A stretch of DNA of 64,000 nucleotides, taken from positions 8,860,501 to 8,924,500 of the forward strand of contig JAWHQI010000074.1 of the NCBI GenBank assembly GCA_033032865.1. The letters run 5' to 3'. Under the pieces are notes generated by a model. It saw only the letters and a program-made list of their open reading frames with translations. It was not told where the DNA came from and ran no database searches. Both the position numbers and the translations under genes were made by a program. Each line of letters starts with the position of its first letter. The first letter of the stretch is position 1. The stretch comes from Dactylorhiza incarnata. Lineage: Eukaryota; Streptophyta; Magnoliopsida; Asparagales; Orchidaceae. Positions 33,208-43,246 of the stretch are shown in pieces.

Positions 33208-34575
33208 CTACTCCTCATAATGAGGGTCCATCGGCGAGGCCTCTCGGTAGCCTGTGGGAGAAAAAGTTAGATAGTCTTATCTAGTAGTTCAGGCGAGCAG
33301 GGTCGAAGCAAATGAAGTGAATAACCAGGTACATATTATTAGCCTGGGCGCTGGCAAGAGGAGCTAGGTTGCCCTGTGAATGGCTGGTCCGGGGGATGAA
33401 GTGATTTCCCCTTTCCAGGGCGAGAAGACACCTGGTTGGCAGCGGAAGTGTTGGCTAAATCGGCGGAGGGAGAATTGTGGATGAGGTCCCTCCCGGCCGA
33501 GTGCTTTGGCTCCTATGTTGGGAGAGTAGTGATGGTCTCGCGGGCTGGAGAGTGGCGCAAGACCAAGGATAACCCCATAGTTCCAAAGGTGGGGCCTGCG
33601 GGAGGCAGGGTAAGAAAGATGACAAAAGACAACAAGGTAGGAGAGAAAGCAATAAACAGCTTACCGGGCTCAGGCAGGGTTCCACCATGAGTAGCTGGAA
33701 GGTCAGAATCCTGAGCCGGTGGGACATCCTTAACAATAGGAGGGACCACGTCAGCACCCGCCGGGTTGGTCTCGAGGTCATCTCCCATCCCCAGCATGTC
33801 CTGTGAGTGATCTTAAGTGTTGAGGTATCGCGTCACCAGAATTAACCACAGAGCAAGTTAGATCATGTTACCTCGGCGATGTTGTTAGGAGGATTGCGGG
33901 AAGGGGGCGGAGTCCTTGAAGCAGACTCGGTCACCACGGGGTCCCACCGAACCACTTTGGCCTTTCTTGGTCGTTAGGGTAAGGCTGGATCCCTCTTTGA
34001 CAAGAGGCAGGGGCATATCAAGCCGATTTGGAGGTGGTCTTCTCCTGCGTGGCAGCGAGACGATCCAGCAGTTCTTGCAAAAGCATTCTCAGGGACGTCC
34101 TCATGAACGCCATTAGGATATCGAGAGCTCGGAGGGGAAAAGAGGAAAAAGCAGTAAGTGGAAAATGGGCACTCTCAACGCTGCGACCTGAGATATACTA
34201 GGGGTTGGACTTCTCTTTCCGAGCATAGAACTCGCTCGCAAAGAGCGGGGATTGTGTACAACCCCGTATTCATCGAGTGCGCCCCCAGGTCCCAGAAGGT
34301 TAAAAGGCATGCAAGGTAGGTCAAGAGGAGCATTCTCCTAGAGCATTGAGGGGTCACTCGCCTAGGTCAGGAGAGACAGGCAAGCTTCGGGGCGAGTGCA
34401 AGCCTCATCCGCAAAGCATTCGCCCGCTTAGGAGTGCGGATATGCGGGAGGTCCAGCGAGTGAGGGGCGGAACCCCACTCACCCAGAGAGCCAAGGGTCA
34501 GGCGAGTGGTGCCCCTACGGACCACCCGCCTAGTGAAACCTAGAGAATCCAGTGCGCGTGACGTCTGGCGAGTAA
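33208..34575. other. Right end of the Tat element, unresolved
   Basis: GC-rich sequence between the second antisense frame and the Tekay-like LTR. A - strand frame at 33797-33513 (94 codons) is unrecognised. No clear Tat polypurine tract or LTR start was found; if a 3' LTR exists here it is cut at 34575. Confidence 0.45.
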
Positions 34576-34609
34576 TGTAACATCCCCCAAACAACTAGAC
34601 CCCCAAGTT

Positions 34610-34640
34610 GGTTTTGTCATGACTAGGTCATGACAAAACC
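34610..34640. other. Perfect 14-bp hairpin at the T LTR start
   Basis: GGTTTTGTCATGAC, loop TAG, then its exact reverse complement GTCATGACAAAACC, 34 bases inside the LTR. Confidence 0.95.
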
Positions 34641-34757
34641 ATAGGAAGAGCTTAAGACCATGTGAGCTTGGGTGAGAGGAAGAAAACCCAAGTGGTCTAC
34701 AAATAGCAGTTTTCAGATACCTAGCCTAGAGTTGGACTCTAGGGTATCACCTTGAAC

Positions 34758-35208
34758 CTTGACCCCATCATAGTATTCCTAACCCATTAGGGGTCTCCTT
34801 GGAGCACCAGGGACCCATTGGGGTCAACCAAAGGGGCCAATTTGACCAAAGTCAACCATAACCCTAAATTGGTCAAAGTAGCTTAATTAGGGCCAATTGT
34901 CCTCCACCATGCCAAATTGACCTTACCCCTACCCTTATAAAGTTACTAGGGACCCAATGGACCAAAAATCCCCATCATGGGGCCACCAATTTGGCCAATT
35001 TGACCAAAGTCAACCCTAGCCCTATTTTGGTCAAAGTGGCCTATTAAGGGTCAATTGACCCTCACCTTGTCAAATTGACCCTACCTAGACCTTCCTAACC
35101 ATTAAGGGAGTCTAATGGGTGACTAGCCACCCATTGGGGTCAACCCAAATGGTCAAATTGACTAAAGTCAACATTATGCTATATTTAGGTCAAAATGACC
35201 TATTTTGA
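34758..35208 (+). promoter_or_regulatory. W-box cluster in the T LTR
   Basis: Nineteen TTGAC/GTCAA cores in 450 bp, where about one is expected by chance. Many are paired as GGTCAAATTGACC or TTTGACCAAAGTCAA. TTGAC[CT] is the W-box bound by WRKY transcription factors, so stress-linked control is inferred. Confidence 0.65.
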
Positions 35209-35215
35209 CCTAATC

Positions 35216-36862
35216 AAGTCCAATTCACTTGGGCTAGACCCAATTGAGGTGTTCCACCACCTAATGGGGTTGCGTGCTACTGAATTGGCCATTCAATTTC
35301 AGGAAATTTGGCCAAGAGAGAGAAAGCCCTAATTTGAAAGAGAGAGAAGGAAGGGGGAGTTAATGGAAAGGAAGAGGAAACCTCCAATCTCCTCCAATAA
35401 TGACACCATTCATCTCCTCTTGGGGACAGGGGAAGTTTCCAGCTTTCTCCCAACTGGATTGAGCCCCTATTCATCTTCCCCAAGCCAAAACTGAAATCAC
35501 CTTGATGGCCATTAATTGCATTCAAGGTTGTAACCTCCCCCTCTCCCAATCAAGGCCTTTAACATCTTCAAAAGAGTGAGAGGAGTGAAACCCCCAACTT
35601 TCCCAAAAGGATTGTGCACTCTAGGCTCGGATTGGCATGGCTCCAAAAGCTCCCCAAGCTCCCATGGTGAACCCAAGATCCACAAGGAATACTGCACCAA
35701 TTCAGGTCTGATCCTCTTCTCCTCCCCTAGTGCATAAATCCACATCAAAATGGGATTTGATTCGAGCCAAATCGGGCTCGGATCAAGCTCCATGAATGGC
35801 TGGTTTTAAGCTATTTATTCCCACCCTAAAAAGTTCATTCCGGCCACCCGCGGGCCGGCCAACCACCCCAATCGCCGGCCACCACCTCGGCGAAGGTGGT
35901 CGAGGCATTGTCCGGCCGGATAGGGGGCTTGGTGGCCGATAAAATAGGCTGGAAGGGCGCCCAGGATGGGCTTTTTCTGTCCAGAGGCGTGATGGGGACG
36001 AAACCCCTCAGCCGTCTGATCTGATTAAGGAAATGATTATTCCATTTAAATGTTTAAGTACCAAATAAACTATTGTGCTTTCTTTTATTTTTTAAAATAT
36101 CTTGCGCTTATAATCTGAGAAAGTGCCCAACATGAAAAAGTTAGTCCTTTGAGTCTAATTTAATTCAAAAAAAAAATCAGCCCAAAAGGAGTAATGTAGC
36201 TCCCTGTAGGGCCATTTTGGTGGGACTGGTCCCAAGGGTAGGGCAGCCACTATTTCTTGAATATCTTTTGATTGGGTCATGGGATTGACTTGAAAATTGA
36301 AACCTAAGCTACTTACATCAACCCCCTTATCATATCAAAAGATGGGAATTTTAGGAGAACATTTTTCTATGGTTTTTGTAATAATTTCATAAATCAAATG
36401 TTAATTAATTAATGGGCCTAAACACCCCTAATCCCCTCCAACTTTTGGTGCGTGCTCCTTAGGGCTATTATATGACCTTGATAAAAATTTCAGCCCAATT
36501 GGGACTGATTTAGATAGGTAATTGGTTAACCCAAGTTGGGTCAAATTAGGTCAAATTTGGGGTATGGTGTTTATCTTGGGGTATGGTGGTCAAAACTCAT
36601 CAACATGAGTTGAAACCTTGGTTACTGGTTTAGGATCACCTAAAACACCTCCATGAGGGATTGGGGATGGTGTGGAGGTGGATATGCCCTAGGAGCCTAG
36701 TTTTATCCCTTGGGGTGCATATAGAACTTTGTGAAGGCCATGTGGTCAAAAGTCCTAGAATGGTCATGGGACTTAGTAGAAATGTTCATTGGGTGTAATA
36801 ATGCCCTAGGAAATTTTAAGAGGATTTTAGGAACCCTTATTCCCCCTAAATTAGGTTATAAC
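35216..36862 (+). other. T LTR, first segment remainder
   Basis: LTR sequence with no coding capacity. Short open frames such as 35277-35549 (-) and 35512-35793 (-) have no recognisable domain. Microsatellites are absent. It ends at TSD ATAAC (36858-36862) of element B. Confidence 0.7.
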
Positions 36863-39006
36863 TGTAACACCCTGCCAGTACGAAAAGTATAACAGCAGGT
36901 CCGGCCGGGACCCCACGCCATACAAACCACACTAGCTAGGAGTTAAAAGGTGATAACCAGAAAAGTAACAACTAAACGAGAGTACAAACGTAAGCGGAAG
37001 CATTAATTAAACCATTCAAATAGACATGTACACTATTATAGGAATGAACCCAGAATAAAGAGTTACGGCCTTAAGGCCATACATTTACCCAAATGCACAA
37101 AACTCCCTAAAGCATACATCGGCACGCAGGCCGGCAATACATGAAAAACAGGAAAAGAGGCTGGCCTTCGAGGGCCAACTCAGCAAGGGGCCAACACCCA
37201 CTATTTCCCGCTAGGCTCACCTGTACCTGCATAAGAACATTCCACCAAGCGGTGGCAAACAAAGTAACGGTCAGCACAGCTGACCAAATTATAACGACCC
37301 CACCCCTTACCCGGGGTGGCGGAGCTTCTACCCTGCAAGCAAGCCATACTAGCACAAGTACTAATATAAAGAAAGTGCAACTACACGAGGTGAGGTTTCA
37401 AGCACAATCAATCTTCTAAGTTGAGCATCAAAAGAAGGGAACCTAGGTATGCACATGATGTTGGTTGGGTTCACCCGAAGGTTCCCCACAACCGCCTAGG
37501 CGACCGCATGAGGCTAAACATGACATCAATCTATCACAGACGTGGGTACAACAACCGCACGCTCCATGCTCACAAGGCATGGATCAAAGGTACTTCTTCC
37601 CGAGCACCAACACCATCATGAGTCCGGAAACTTGAGATGGGAAAAGAGCTTATGGCCCGTCTAGGTAAACACCTTCCGCGACCTCTCCCACGATCACACG
37701 GCTTTACGAGAGACAACTATCCCTTTACCGATACTGCATGGGAACGGGTTCAGTTCAGTCAATTCCCGAGCTCTCATCGTCGAGTTCACACATACGATGC
37801 GGGTATGACATCACCTCGGCCCGTAAGGGTTTAGCACTTGCTAGTGCTACACAAAACATAAGTTACAACACCCAAGCCTTCACGAGGACATAGGCTTTAC
37901 ACGTAACCAAAAAGGAGATACAACTCGCTCCGCATCAATTTCGTGGTGAAGGTTTGCCTTCATCCAACTCTCAAAGCATGGGGCTTTCGTTAGGATCTTC
38001 GCAAGACGCCTACGCTTAATTCCCGCAATACTATAGAAGATTTCACGGAGTCATTCTCCGGCACGCATTCTAGGCCTAACCTAAATGCAACGTCGCAAAT
38101 CAAGCATCACCGATTCGGGCTCACGGCCACGAATAGGCTTCACACAAAATGCCTAAATCCGCACGACTACCGGATTTTCTACATGCAATAATGCCGGGGA
38201 CGGACACAATCTACCCGGAGTTCCGAAGAACTTGAGGAAATCCTACACTTCACCCATTTGGTGAAAGAGACACCTCATGCAAGCATAGAAAGAGGAATGA
38301 ATGGACAAATACAAGTCCAAAGTTCGGGAGGAAGAATCGTTACCCTAGGCGCTTTCTTTTTCGCCATGGATCCGAGATTCTATACGGAGAGAAACGACCG
38401 CACCGGGCTGCACTCTCCAAATCTGGAAACGGCTCGCGAAACGGAGCTCCGGAGCTCCGTCAATGGCGGGATCTTCCTTCTTCTTCCTTGCCTCCTTCTT
38501 CTTCCTCTAGCCTAGGAGAGAGAAACACCTCAAAATAATGAGGATTAATCTCCTCTCATAAGCCCTAAAAGCCTCCAGCATCTAATCCTAGCCATCGGAT
38601 CAGATCTCAAAAGATTTGGACGGCCCGATCTTCTTCTCCGCTCAAAATCGCGGAACAGAATAAACAGGGCGCACGATCACAGGCGCACGGTCAGTGGTCG
38701 TGCGCGACGAGGGAAATGGTCGTGCGCACTATCCGGGACAGAACTCTGAATTCCTGTGAATAAGCGCACGATCGCTGGCGCACGATCACTGGTCGTGCGC
38801 GAAGAGGGAAATGGTCGTGCGCACTGTCCGAGACAGAACTCGATTCTCTTCTGAATTAACGCACGATCGCTGGCGCACGATCACTGGTCGTGCGCGATGA
38901 GGCCACTGATCGTGCGCTAAGAGCAGACAGGGAAATTTCAGCCTGTTCCAAACGCAGCACTACCACTCCACCTACTTCGCGGAACTACCAGTTTTGGGGC
39001 GTTACA
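36863..39006 (-). repeat. B 3' LTR
   Basis: 2144 bp; on the - strand it starts TGTAACGCCCC. It contains a CGCACG/CGTGCG palindrome cluster at 38669-38922. Open frames of 60-90 codons inside occur in both LTR copies but show no domain and are not taken as genes. Confidence 0.95.
38669..38922 (-). promoter_or_regulatory. U3 palindrome cluster in the B LTR
   Basis: Twelve CGCACG/CGTGCG cores in about 255 bp, mostly as GCGCACGATC facing GGTCGTGCGC, in three successive blocks of about 85-90 bp (also at 45053-45306 in the other LTR). I found no convincing TATA box in this LTR. Confidence 0.6.
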
Positions 39007-39028
39007 ACTCCACCCTCCTTAAAAGAAT
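39007..39028 (-). other. B polypurine tract
   Basis: On the - strand TTTTAAGGAGGGTGGAG ends two bases before the 3' LTR start. Confidence 0.75.
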
Positions 39029-39403
39029 TTCGTCCCGAAATAAAAAAAAACAGTAATAGCATAAATCACAGTTATACTTTACCTGAGGGAAATAGCTCGG
39101 GATACTCCGCAAGCATTGCTTGCTCTCTCTCCCCCAAGAGAGCTCCTCTCGGCCGCAGTTATCCCACCGGACTTTTACCATCCGAATGGACTTGTTCCGC
39201 AGCTGCTTTACTTCGGTAACTTCGATGCGTAAGGGCTTGACTTTCGTCGACAACCCACTATCAACCGGCACTTTGCCGATCGCAACGATATAAGTAGGCT
39301 CTTGCACTGCCTTCCTCAACACTGAAATGTGGAACACGTCGTGCAGACCGCTCAGCCCTGCAGATAGTGCAAGCCGATAAGCCGCATCACCAACACGCTC
39401 CAC
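39022..39403 (-). pseudogene. pol: B integrase C-terminus and chromodomain-like tail
   Basis: The stretch starts AYRLALSAGLSGLHDVFHIS, the conserved chromovirus block (HDVFHVSxLR). It then gives VKQLRNKSIRMVKVRWDNCG and REELSWGRES, a chromodomain-like fold with the W...W positions of Tekay/Reina chromodomains. Such domains guide integration to chromatin marks. The ORF runs on into the LTR at 39006. Confidence 0.78.
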
Positions 39404-39407
39404 GATC

Positions 39408-40969
39408 TCAAACGGTCCTAAGTACCTTGGACTGAGCCTTTTTCAAGCGTCGGATCCTTGATACCCCTTTGAACGATTTGATCTTCAAGTAAACCCGGTC
39501 GCCGACGGAAAACTCTAGGTTTCTATGCTTGGCGTTGAAATTCTTTACTTGCCTATCCTGGGCAACCAACAGCCTTTCGCGTATAGTCCGGATCGTCGAA
39601 GTTGCTTCTTCAACATCCTTTCGCTTCAATAGCTTAGTGTCGCCCGTTTCCGCCCAAGACAACGGCGTACGACACTTCTTACCATAGAGGGCTTCGAAAG
39701 GAGCCATCTTTACTGGCTTGATAGCTATTATTGTAGGCGAACTCGATCATGTAGAGATGATCTTCCCACCTCTTTCCAAAATCTAGAGCGCACATTCGGA
39801 GCATAACCTCCATAGTCCTGTTGGTTCTCTACAGAATCATCCTTCCGGTTCGGAATGAAGTGTGATACCTTTGCCAATCGGTCCGCGATCACCCAGATGG
39901 CGTCGTTTCCATGTTGCGATCTCGGCAATCCATGCACGAAATCCATCGAAATATCATCAAACTTCCATTCCGGAATCGGCAAGGACTTCAAAAACCCACC
40001 GGGACGTTGACATTCCGCTTTCACCAACGCGCAAGTGTGACACTTGGCTACGTAAAGGGCAATGTCTTTCTTCATGCCCGGCCACCAAAACAGTTTCTTC
40101 ATATCCATAAACATTTTAGTGCTCCCCGGGTGGATCGAGTACTTGGTATGATGAGCCTCGTACATCAATTCCGCCCGTAGAGTACCAACGTTTGGGATGC
40201 ATAACCTTTCCTGCTTCCACATAAGGTCGTCTTCGAAGGAGAAATCAGCGTTTAACCCTTCGACGGTTTCCGCTTTGTATCGTTTCAAGCTCTCGTCCAA
40301 CTCCAATGCTTGTCGAACTTGGTCGGCAAGGTCGTAGCGAACTTCCGTCCAGTTCAAGCATGCTGAGGTAGACGTTCTCCTATCAATGCATATGATCTCC
40401 ATTTCTTCTAGCTCACGGATTAGACGCTCATCGTGCATCAAAATCCAATTTGCTTGCGCGGGAGCCCGACGACTCAACGCGTCCGCAACTACGTTTCCTT
40501 TTCCCGGAGTGTACTTGATATCGAAGGTGTAGTCCCCAAGGAACTCCATCCACCTCCTTTGGCGCATGTTCAATTCCCTTTGATCTAGTAAGTACTTGAG
40601 GCTCTTGTGGTCGGTAAAGATATCAATCTTCACGCCATATAGATAGTGCCTCCAAAGTTTGAGGGCAAAAACCACGGCCGCTAGCTCCAAATCATGGACC
40701 GGGTAATTCCTCTCGTGAACCTTCAGTTGCCGGGAGCCGTAGGCAATTACCTTCCCGAACTGCACTAGGACACAACCCAACCCACTTCCTGAGGCGTCGC
40801 TATATATTTCATAGCCTTCCGTACCCTGTGGCGAGCATAGGGTGGGCGCCGTAATCAGACGACTCTTTAGCTCTTCAAAAGCTCGTGCGCACTCGGGCGA
40901 CCAAACGAACTTATGATCCTTCCTAGTCAGTTTTGTGAGAGGAAGTGCGATCCTCGAGAAGTTTTCCAC
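39408..40969 (-). pseudogene. pol: B RNase H and integrase, catalytic core deleted
   Basis: Frame 40969-39728: ENFSRIALPLTKLTRKDHKF, IYSDASGSGLGCVLVQFG, HDLELAAVVFALKLWRHYLY and FTDHKSLKYLLDQRELNMRQ (RNase H, acids present). The integrase zinc finger follows (HHTKYSIHPGSTKMF, CHTCALVK), then the first core Asp in DDISMDFVHGLP. Just after HFIPNRKDDSV the frame jumps to sequence encoding RTMEVMLRMCALDFGKRW (another frame), so the segment with the second Asp and the Glu is missing at about 39830. Frame 39707-39408 resumes at MAPFEALYGKKCRTPLSWAE. Confidence 0.85.
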
Positions 40970-41005
40970 AAAGCGCCTATAATAGCCAGCAAGTCCTAAG
41001 AAACT

Positions 41006-41530
41006 TCAGACTTCCGCTACGTTTTTCAACAAAGGCCACGCTTGGATCGCTTCTATCTTCGACGGATCGACTGCAATTCCTTCGCCACTAACAACATGAC
41101 CAAGGAATGCCACTGACGGTAGCCAAAACTCGCACTTGGAGAACTTGGCATATAGCTGACTCCTCCTCAAGGTGCTCAGGACTGCGTGCAGATGCCCTAC
41201 ATGCTCCTCTTCCGACTGAGAGTATACCAAAATGTCGTCGATGAAGACGATCACAAATTGATCTAAATACTCTCGGAATGTCCTGTTCATCAAGTCCATG
41301 AATACCGACGGTGCATTGGATAGACCGAACGGCATTACCGTGAACTCATAGTGCCCAGAGCGGGTACTGAACGCTGTTTTTGGAATGTCGCATTCCTTTA
41401 TCCTAAGTTGCTAGTAGCCGGACCTTAAGTTAAGCTTAGAGTATACCGTCGACCCAACCAGTTGGTCAAATAAGTCGTCGATTCTCAGAATCGGATAACG
41501 GTTCTTATCTGTCAGTTTGATCCGCTACTA
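41006..41530 (-). pseudogene. pol: B reverse transcriptase (partial)
   Basis: Frame 41335-41006: [20 protein letters not shown], the catalytic FIDDILVYS and [20 protein letters not shown]. Upstream to about 41530 the blocks [20 protein letters not shown] and a stop (41411-41413) before [20 protein letters not shown] can be read. The N-terminal third and the whole protease are gone. Confidence 0.82.
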
Positions 41531-41866
41531 CTAGGACAACACCAAGGCTGGTCTTAGGACCCGAATCCTTCAACAAGGTGAAGAATATCTTCGCGCCTTT
41601 TCACAGCTTCTCCTATCCGCGCTCACCCGAGATCTATTGGGCAGCATTACCTCTAATCTATCCTTGACTAAGGTAAACGACACTCCGATTCATAACACGA
41701 AGTCCTTAGACAGATAAGAGAGCGATGCTCCCATACCAACAGAGCTTTCGTCGGATAGTCGATAATTAGGACAAGGCCTAATTGCACACAAATTCAAAAC
41801 ATAAAATTTTTTTGTCATCGGATACAATGGACACAATGAAATCTTTATCCGCACACAGGGTAGAAA
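41531..41866 (-). other. B gag-RT junction left by deletion
   Basis: Only about 340 bp separate gag from RT, where chromoviruses normally have protease plus RT N-terminus. No protease D-T/S-G motif is visible in any frame. Confidence 0.6.
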
Positions 41867-43018
41867 TCATATTAAGAGATGATCATCCATACCTGTGGCA
41901 ACATCGCATTGTTGAACGACCTTTTGCTGGCCATAAGAGTAGACTCTCGGCTGGGTTAAAGAATATTGGGGAGTCGAAGACTCCACCGCCTTTCCTTTCT
42001 CTATAGCAGCTGAACCCATCGCACGAGCATGGTCCACATCTCCGCTTTTTGCCTTTGGAGGACCACTTCGACACACCGCGGCTTTGTGCCCCACCTTCCC
42101 GCAGGTGAAACACGTAATAGGTCCCCGCACGGTCGTGGCTCCCAAAATATTAGAAGGAGCTGGTTCCGCGAACCTAGACTTCCTCTTGTTTCTTCTGAAC
42201 TCCGACTTGGATTGAGAGGACGGCGCATGTAACTCATTGAAGTCATTCGCGCGTGGCATACTCTTCATTTCTATTTCTAGAGATTTTGCTGCTTTCACTA
42301 AGACGTTGAAGCCAAGTAACATTGGACCCACAAGCATTTGTCTTAGGTCATCTCGCAGGCCATTGTAGAACTTGTTGACCTTGGTCTCCTCATCTTCCCA
42401 CATAGACCTCTCATAACGACCCAGACTGATGAACTCATTCAGGTACTCATCCACTGAGTGTGCTCCCTGCTCCAGGTGCAAGCACTGGTTCTGTAGTGCC
42501 AAATGCCCTGATGAGAGCATGTACCTTAGAAGGAATGACTCATGGAAGTTTTCCCAAGAGATTTCGGTAAGTTGCCTCCCACCAAACTTGTGCACCAACT
42601 CCTCTTCCCACCAAAGTCTTGCTTCTCTTATAAGTAGGAAGGTGGCCAAGGCTACCCACATATCCTTAATTATAAGTATTGACGTTAAAGTCTTCTTTAT
42701 TTGTGACAACCACTCAGCAGCTCTCACAGGAGATTCGGTCCCCGCGAAGGATGGAGGGTTGAGGCTCAGAAAGTACTTTAACAGTTGATAGCGCAATTGC
42801 GGTTCCGCTTCTGGCTCACTTGCCCTTGTCAGAACCGGGGCCACAATAAGACTGGGAGGCTGTACCAGCTTTCCTAGCCATGCATTTTGTGCAGCCAAGA
42901 CCGCTTCTGTGACCACTCTGATCATCTCAGCCGAAGGAGCGGTCGCTGGCACTTCAGCCGACCCACTACTATCAGCGGTGTTACGGGGTCGAGACTGCCC
43001 CGCACCACTTCCAGTCAC
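41867..43018 (-). CDS. gag: B gag, intact
   Basis: An uninterrupted 383-codon frame of chromovirus gag type: an Ala/Pro-rich N-terminus, then RYQLLKYFLSLNPPSFAGTE (retrotransposon gag start). WWEEELVHKFGGRQLTEISW, RYMLSSGHLALQNQCLHLEQ and DEYLNEFISLGRYER follow. Near residue 300 is the zinc knuckle CFTCGKVGHKAAVC (CX2CX4HX4C, complete). It would assemble particles and bind RNA. It is the only clearly undamaged gag of this size here. The chosen Met is the first in frame after the 5' leader. Confidence 0.85.
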   Translation of the reverse strand: MTGSGAGQSRPRNTADSSGSAEVPATAPSAEMIRVVTEAVLAAQNAWLGKLVQPPSLIVAPVLTRASEPEAEPQLRYQLLKYFLSLNPPSFAGTESPVRAAEWLSQIKKTLTSILIIKDMWVALATFLLIREARLWWEEELVHKFGGRQLTEISWENFHESFLLRYMLSSGHLALQNQCLHLEQGAHSVDEYLNEFISLGRYERSMWEDEETKVNKFYNGLRDDLRQMLVGPMLLGFNVLVKAAKSLEIEMKSMPRANDFNELHAPSSQSKSEFRRNKRKSRFAEPAPSNILGATTVRGPITCFTCGKVGHKAAVCRSGPPKAKSGDVDHARAMGSAAIEKGKAVESSTPQYSLTQPRVYSYGQQKVVQQCDVATGMDDHLLI

Positions 43019-43246
43019 CTATAATCATGCAAGGCACGATTTAGTGACTCAAAACATATCAAACATCAATCAGGGAACGCTCAGGTTCCGCAAACAAGTA
43101 TGTTTTTTTTTTTCATTCCTAAGTGGACATTCTTATTAGTTTTTGTCGTTTTAGGTGAATGCACAACCCGTGCGCACCACCCCTTAAAAGGAATTCGTCC
43201 CGAATTCGCTAAACTATGGATCGACGCCTTTAGTCCGATACCAAAT
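43019..43246 (-). other. B 5' leader and primer-binding site
   Basis: Short leader. Next to the LTR the - strand reads TTGGTATCGGACTAAAGG, an initiator Met-type site with TCGGAC in place of TCAGAG. At 43185-43207 it repeats a CCTTAAAAG-AATTCGTCCCGAA stretch also found beside the other LTR (39016-39039). Confidence 0.6.

Larger units (their letters stand above)
953..34575 (+). mobile_element. Degraded Tat-lineage Ty3/Gypsy element, host of later insertions
   Basis: This is a composite. Coding pieces at 953-1083, 9796-13033 and 19818-20069 join in frame once the insertions at 1084-9795 and 13034-19817 (each counted with one TSD copy) are removed. Domain order is protease tail, acidic linker, RT, RNase H, a second (archaeal-type) RNase H and integrase. 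The second RNase H, a long 3' region with tandem repeats and an antisense ORF are traits of the Tat/Retand group. The 5' LTR, gag and most of the protease are outside the window or lost. The right end is cut by the Tekay-like LTR at 34576. Many stops make it non-functional. Confidence 0.8.

Noticed and set aside
31081..34575. Host gene between C2 and T
   Set aside because: The frames join the Tat antisense ORF across C2 and no exon-intron gene with known domain is visible.
37107..38515. Open frames repeated at 37107-38515 and 43491-44899 (for example the 82-, 92- and 85-codon frames)
   Set aside because: They are identical because they lie in the two LTR copies of element B; no domain, and the same bases are LTR non-coding sequence.
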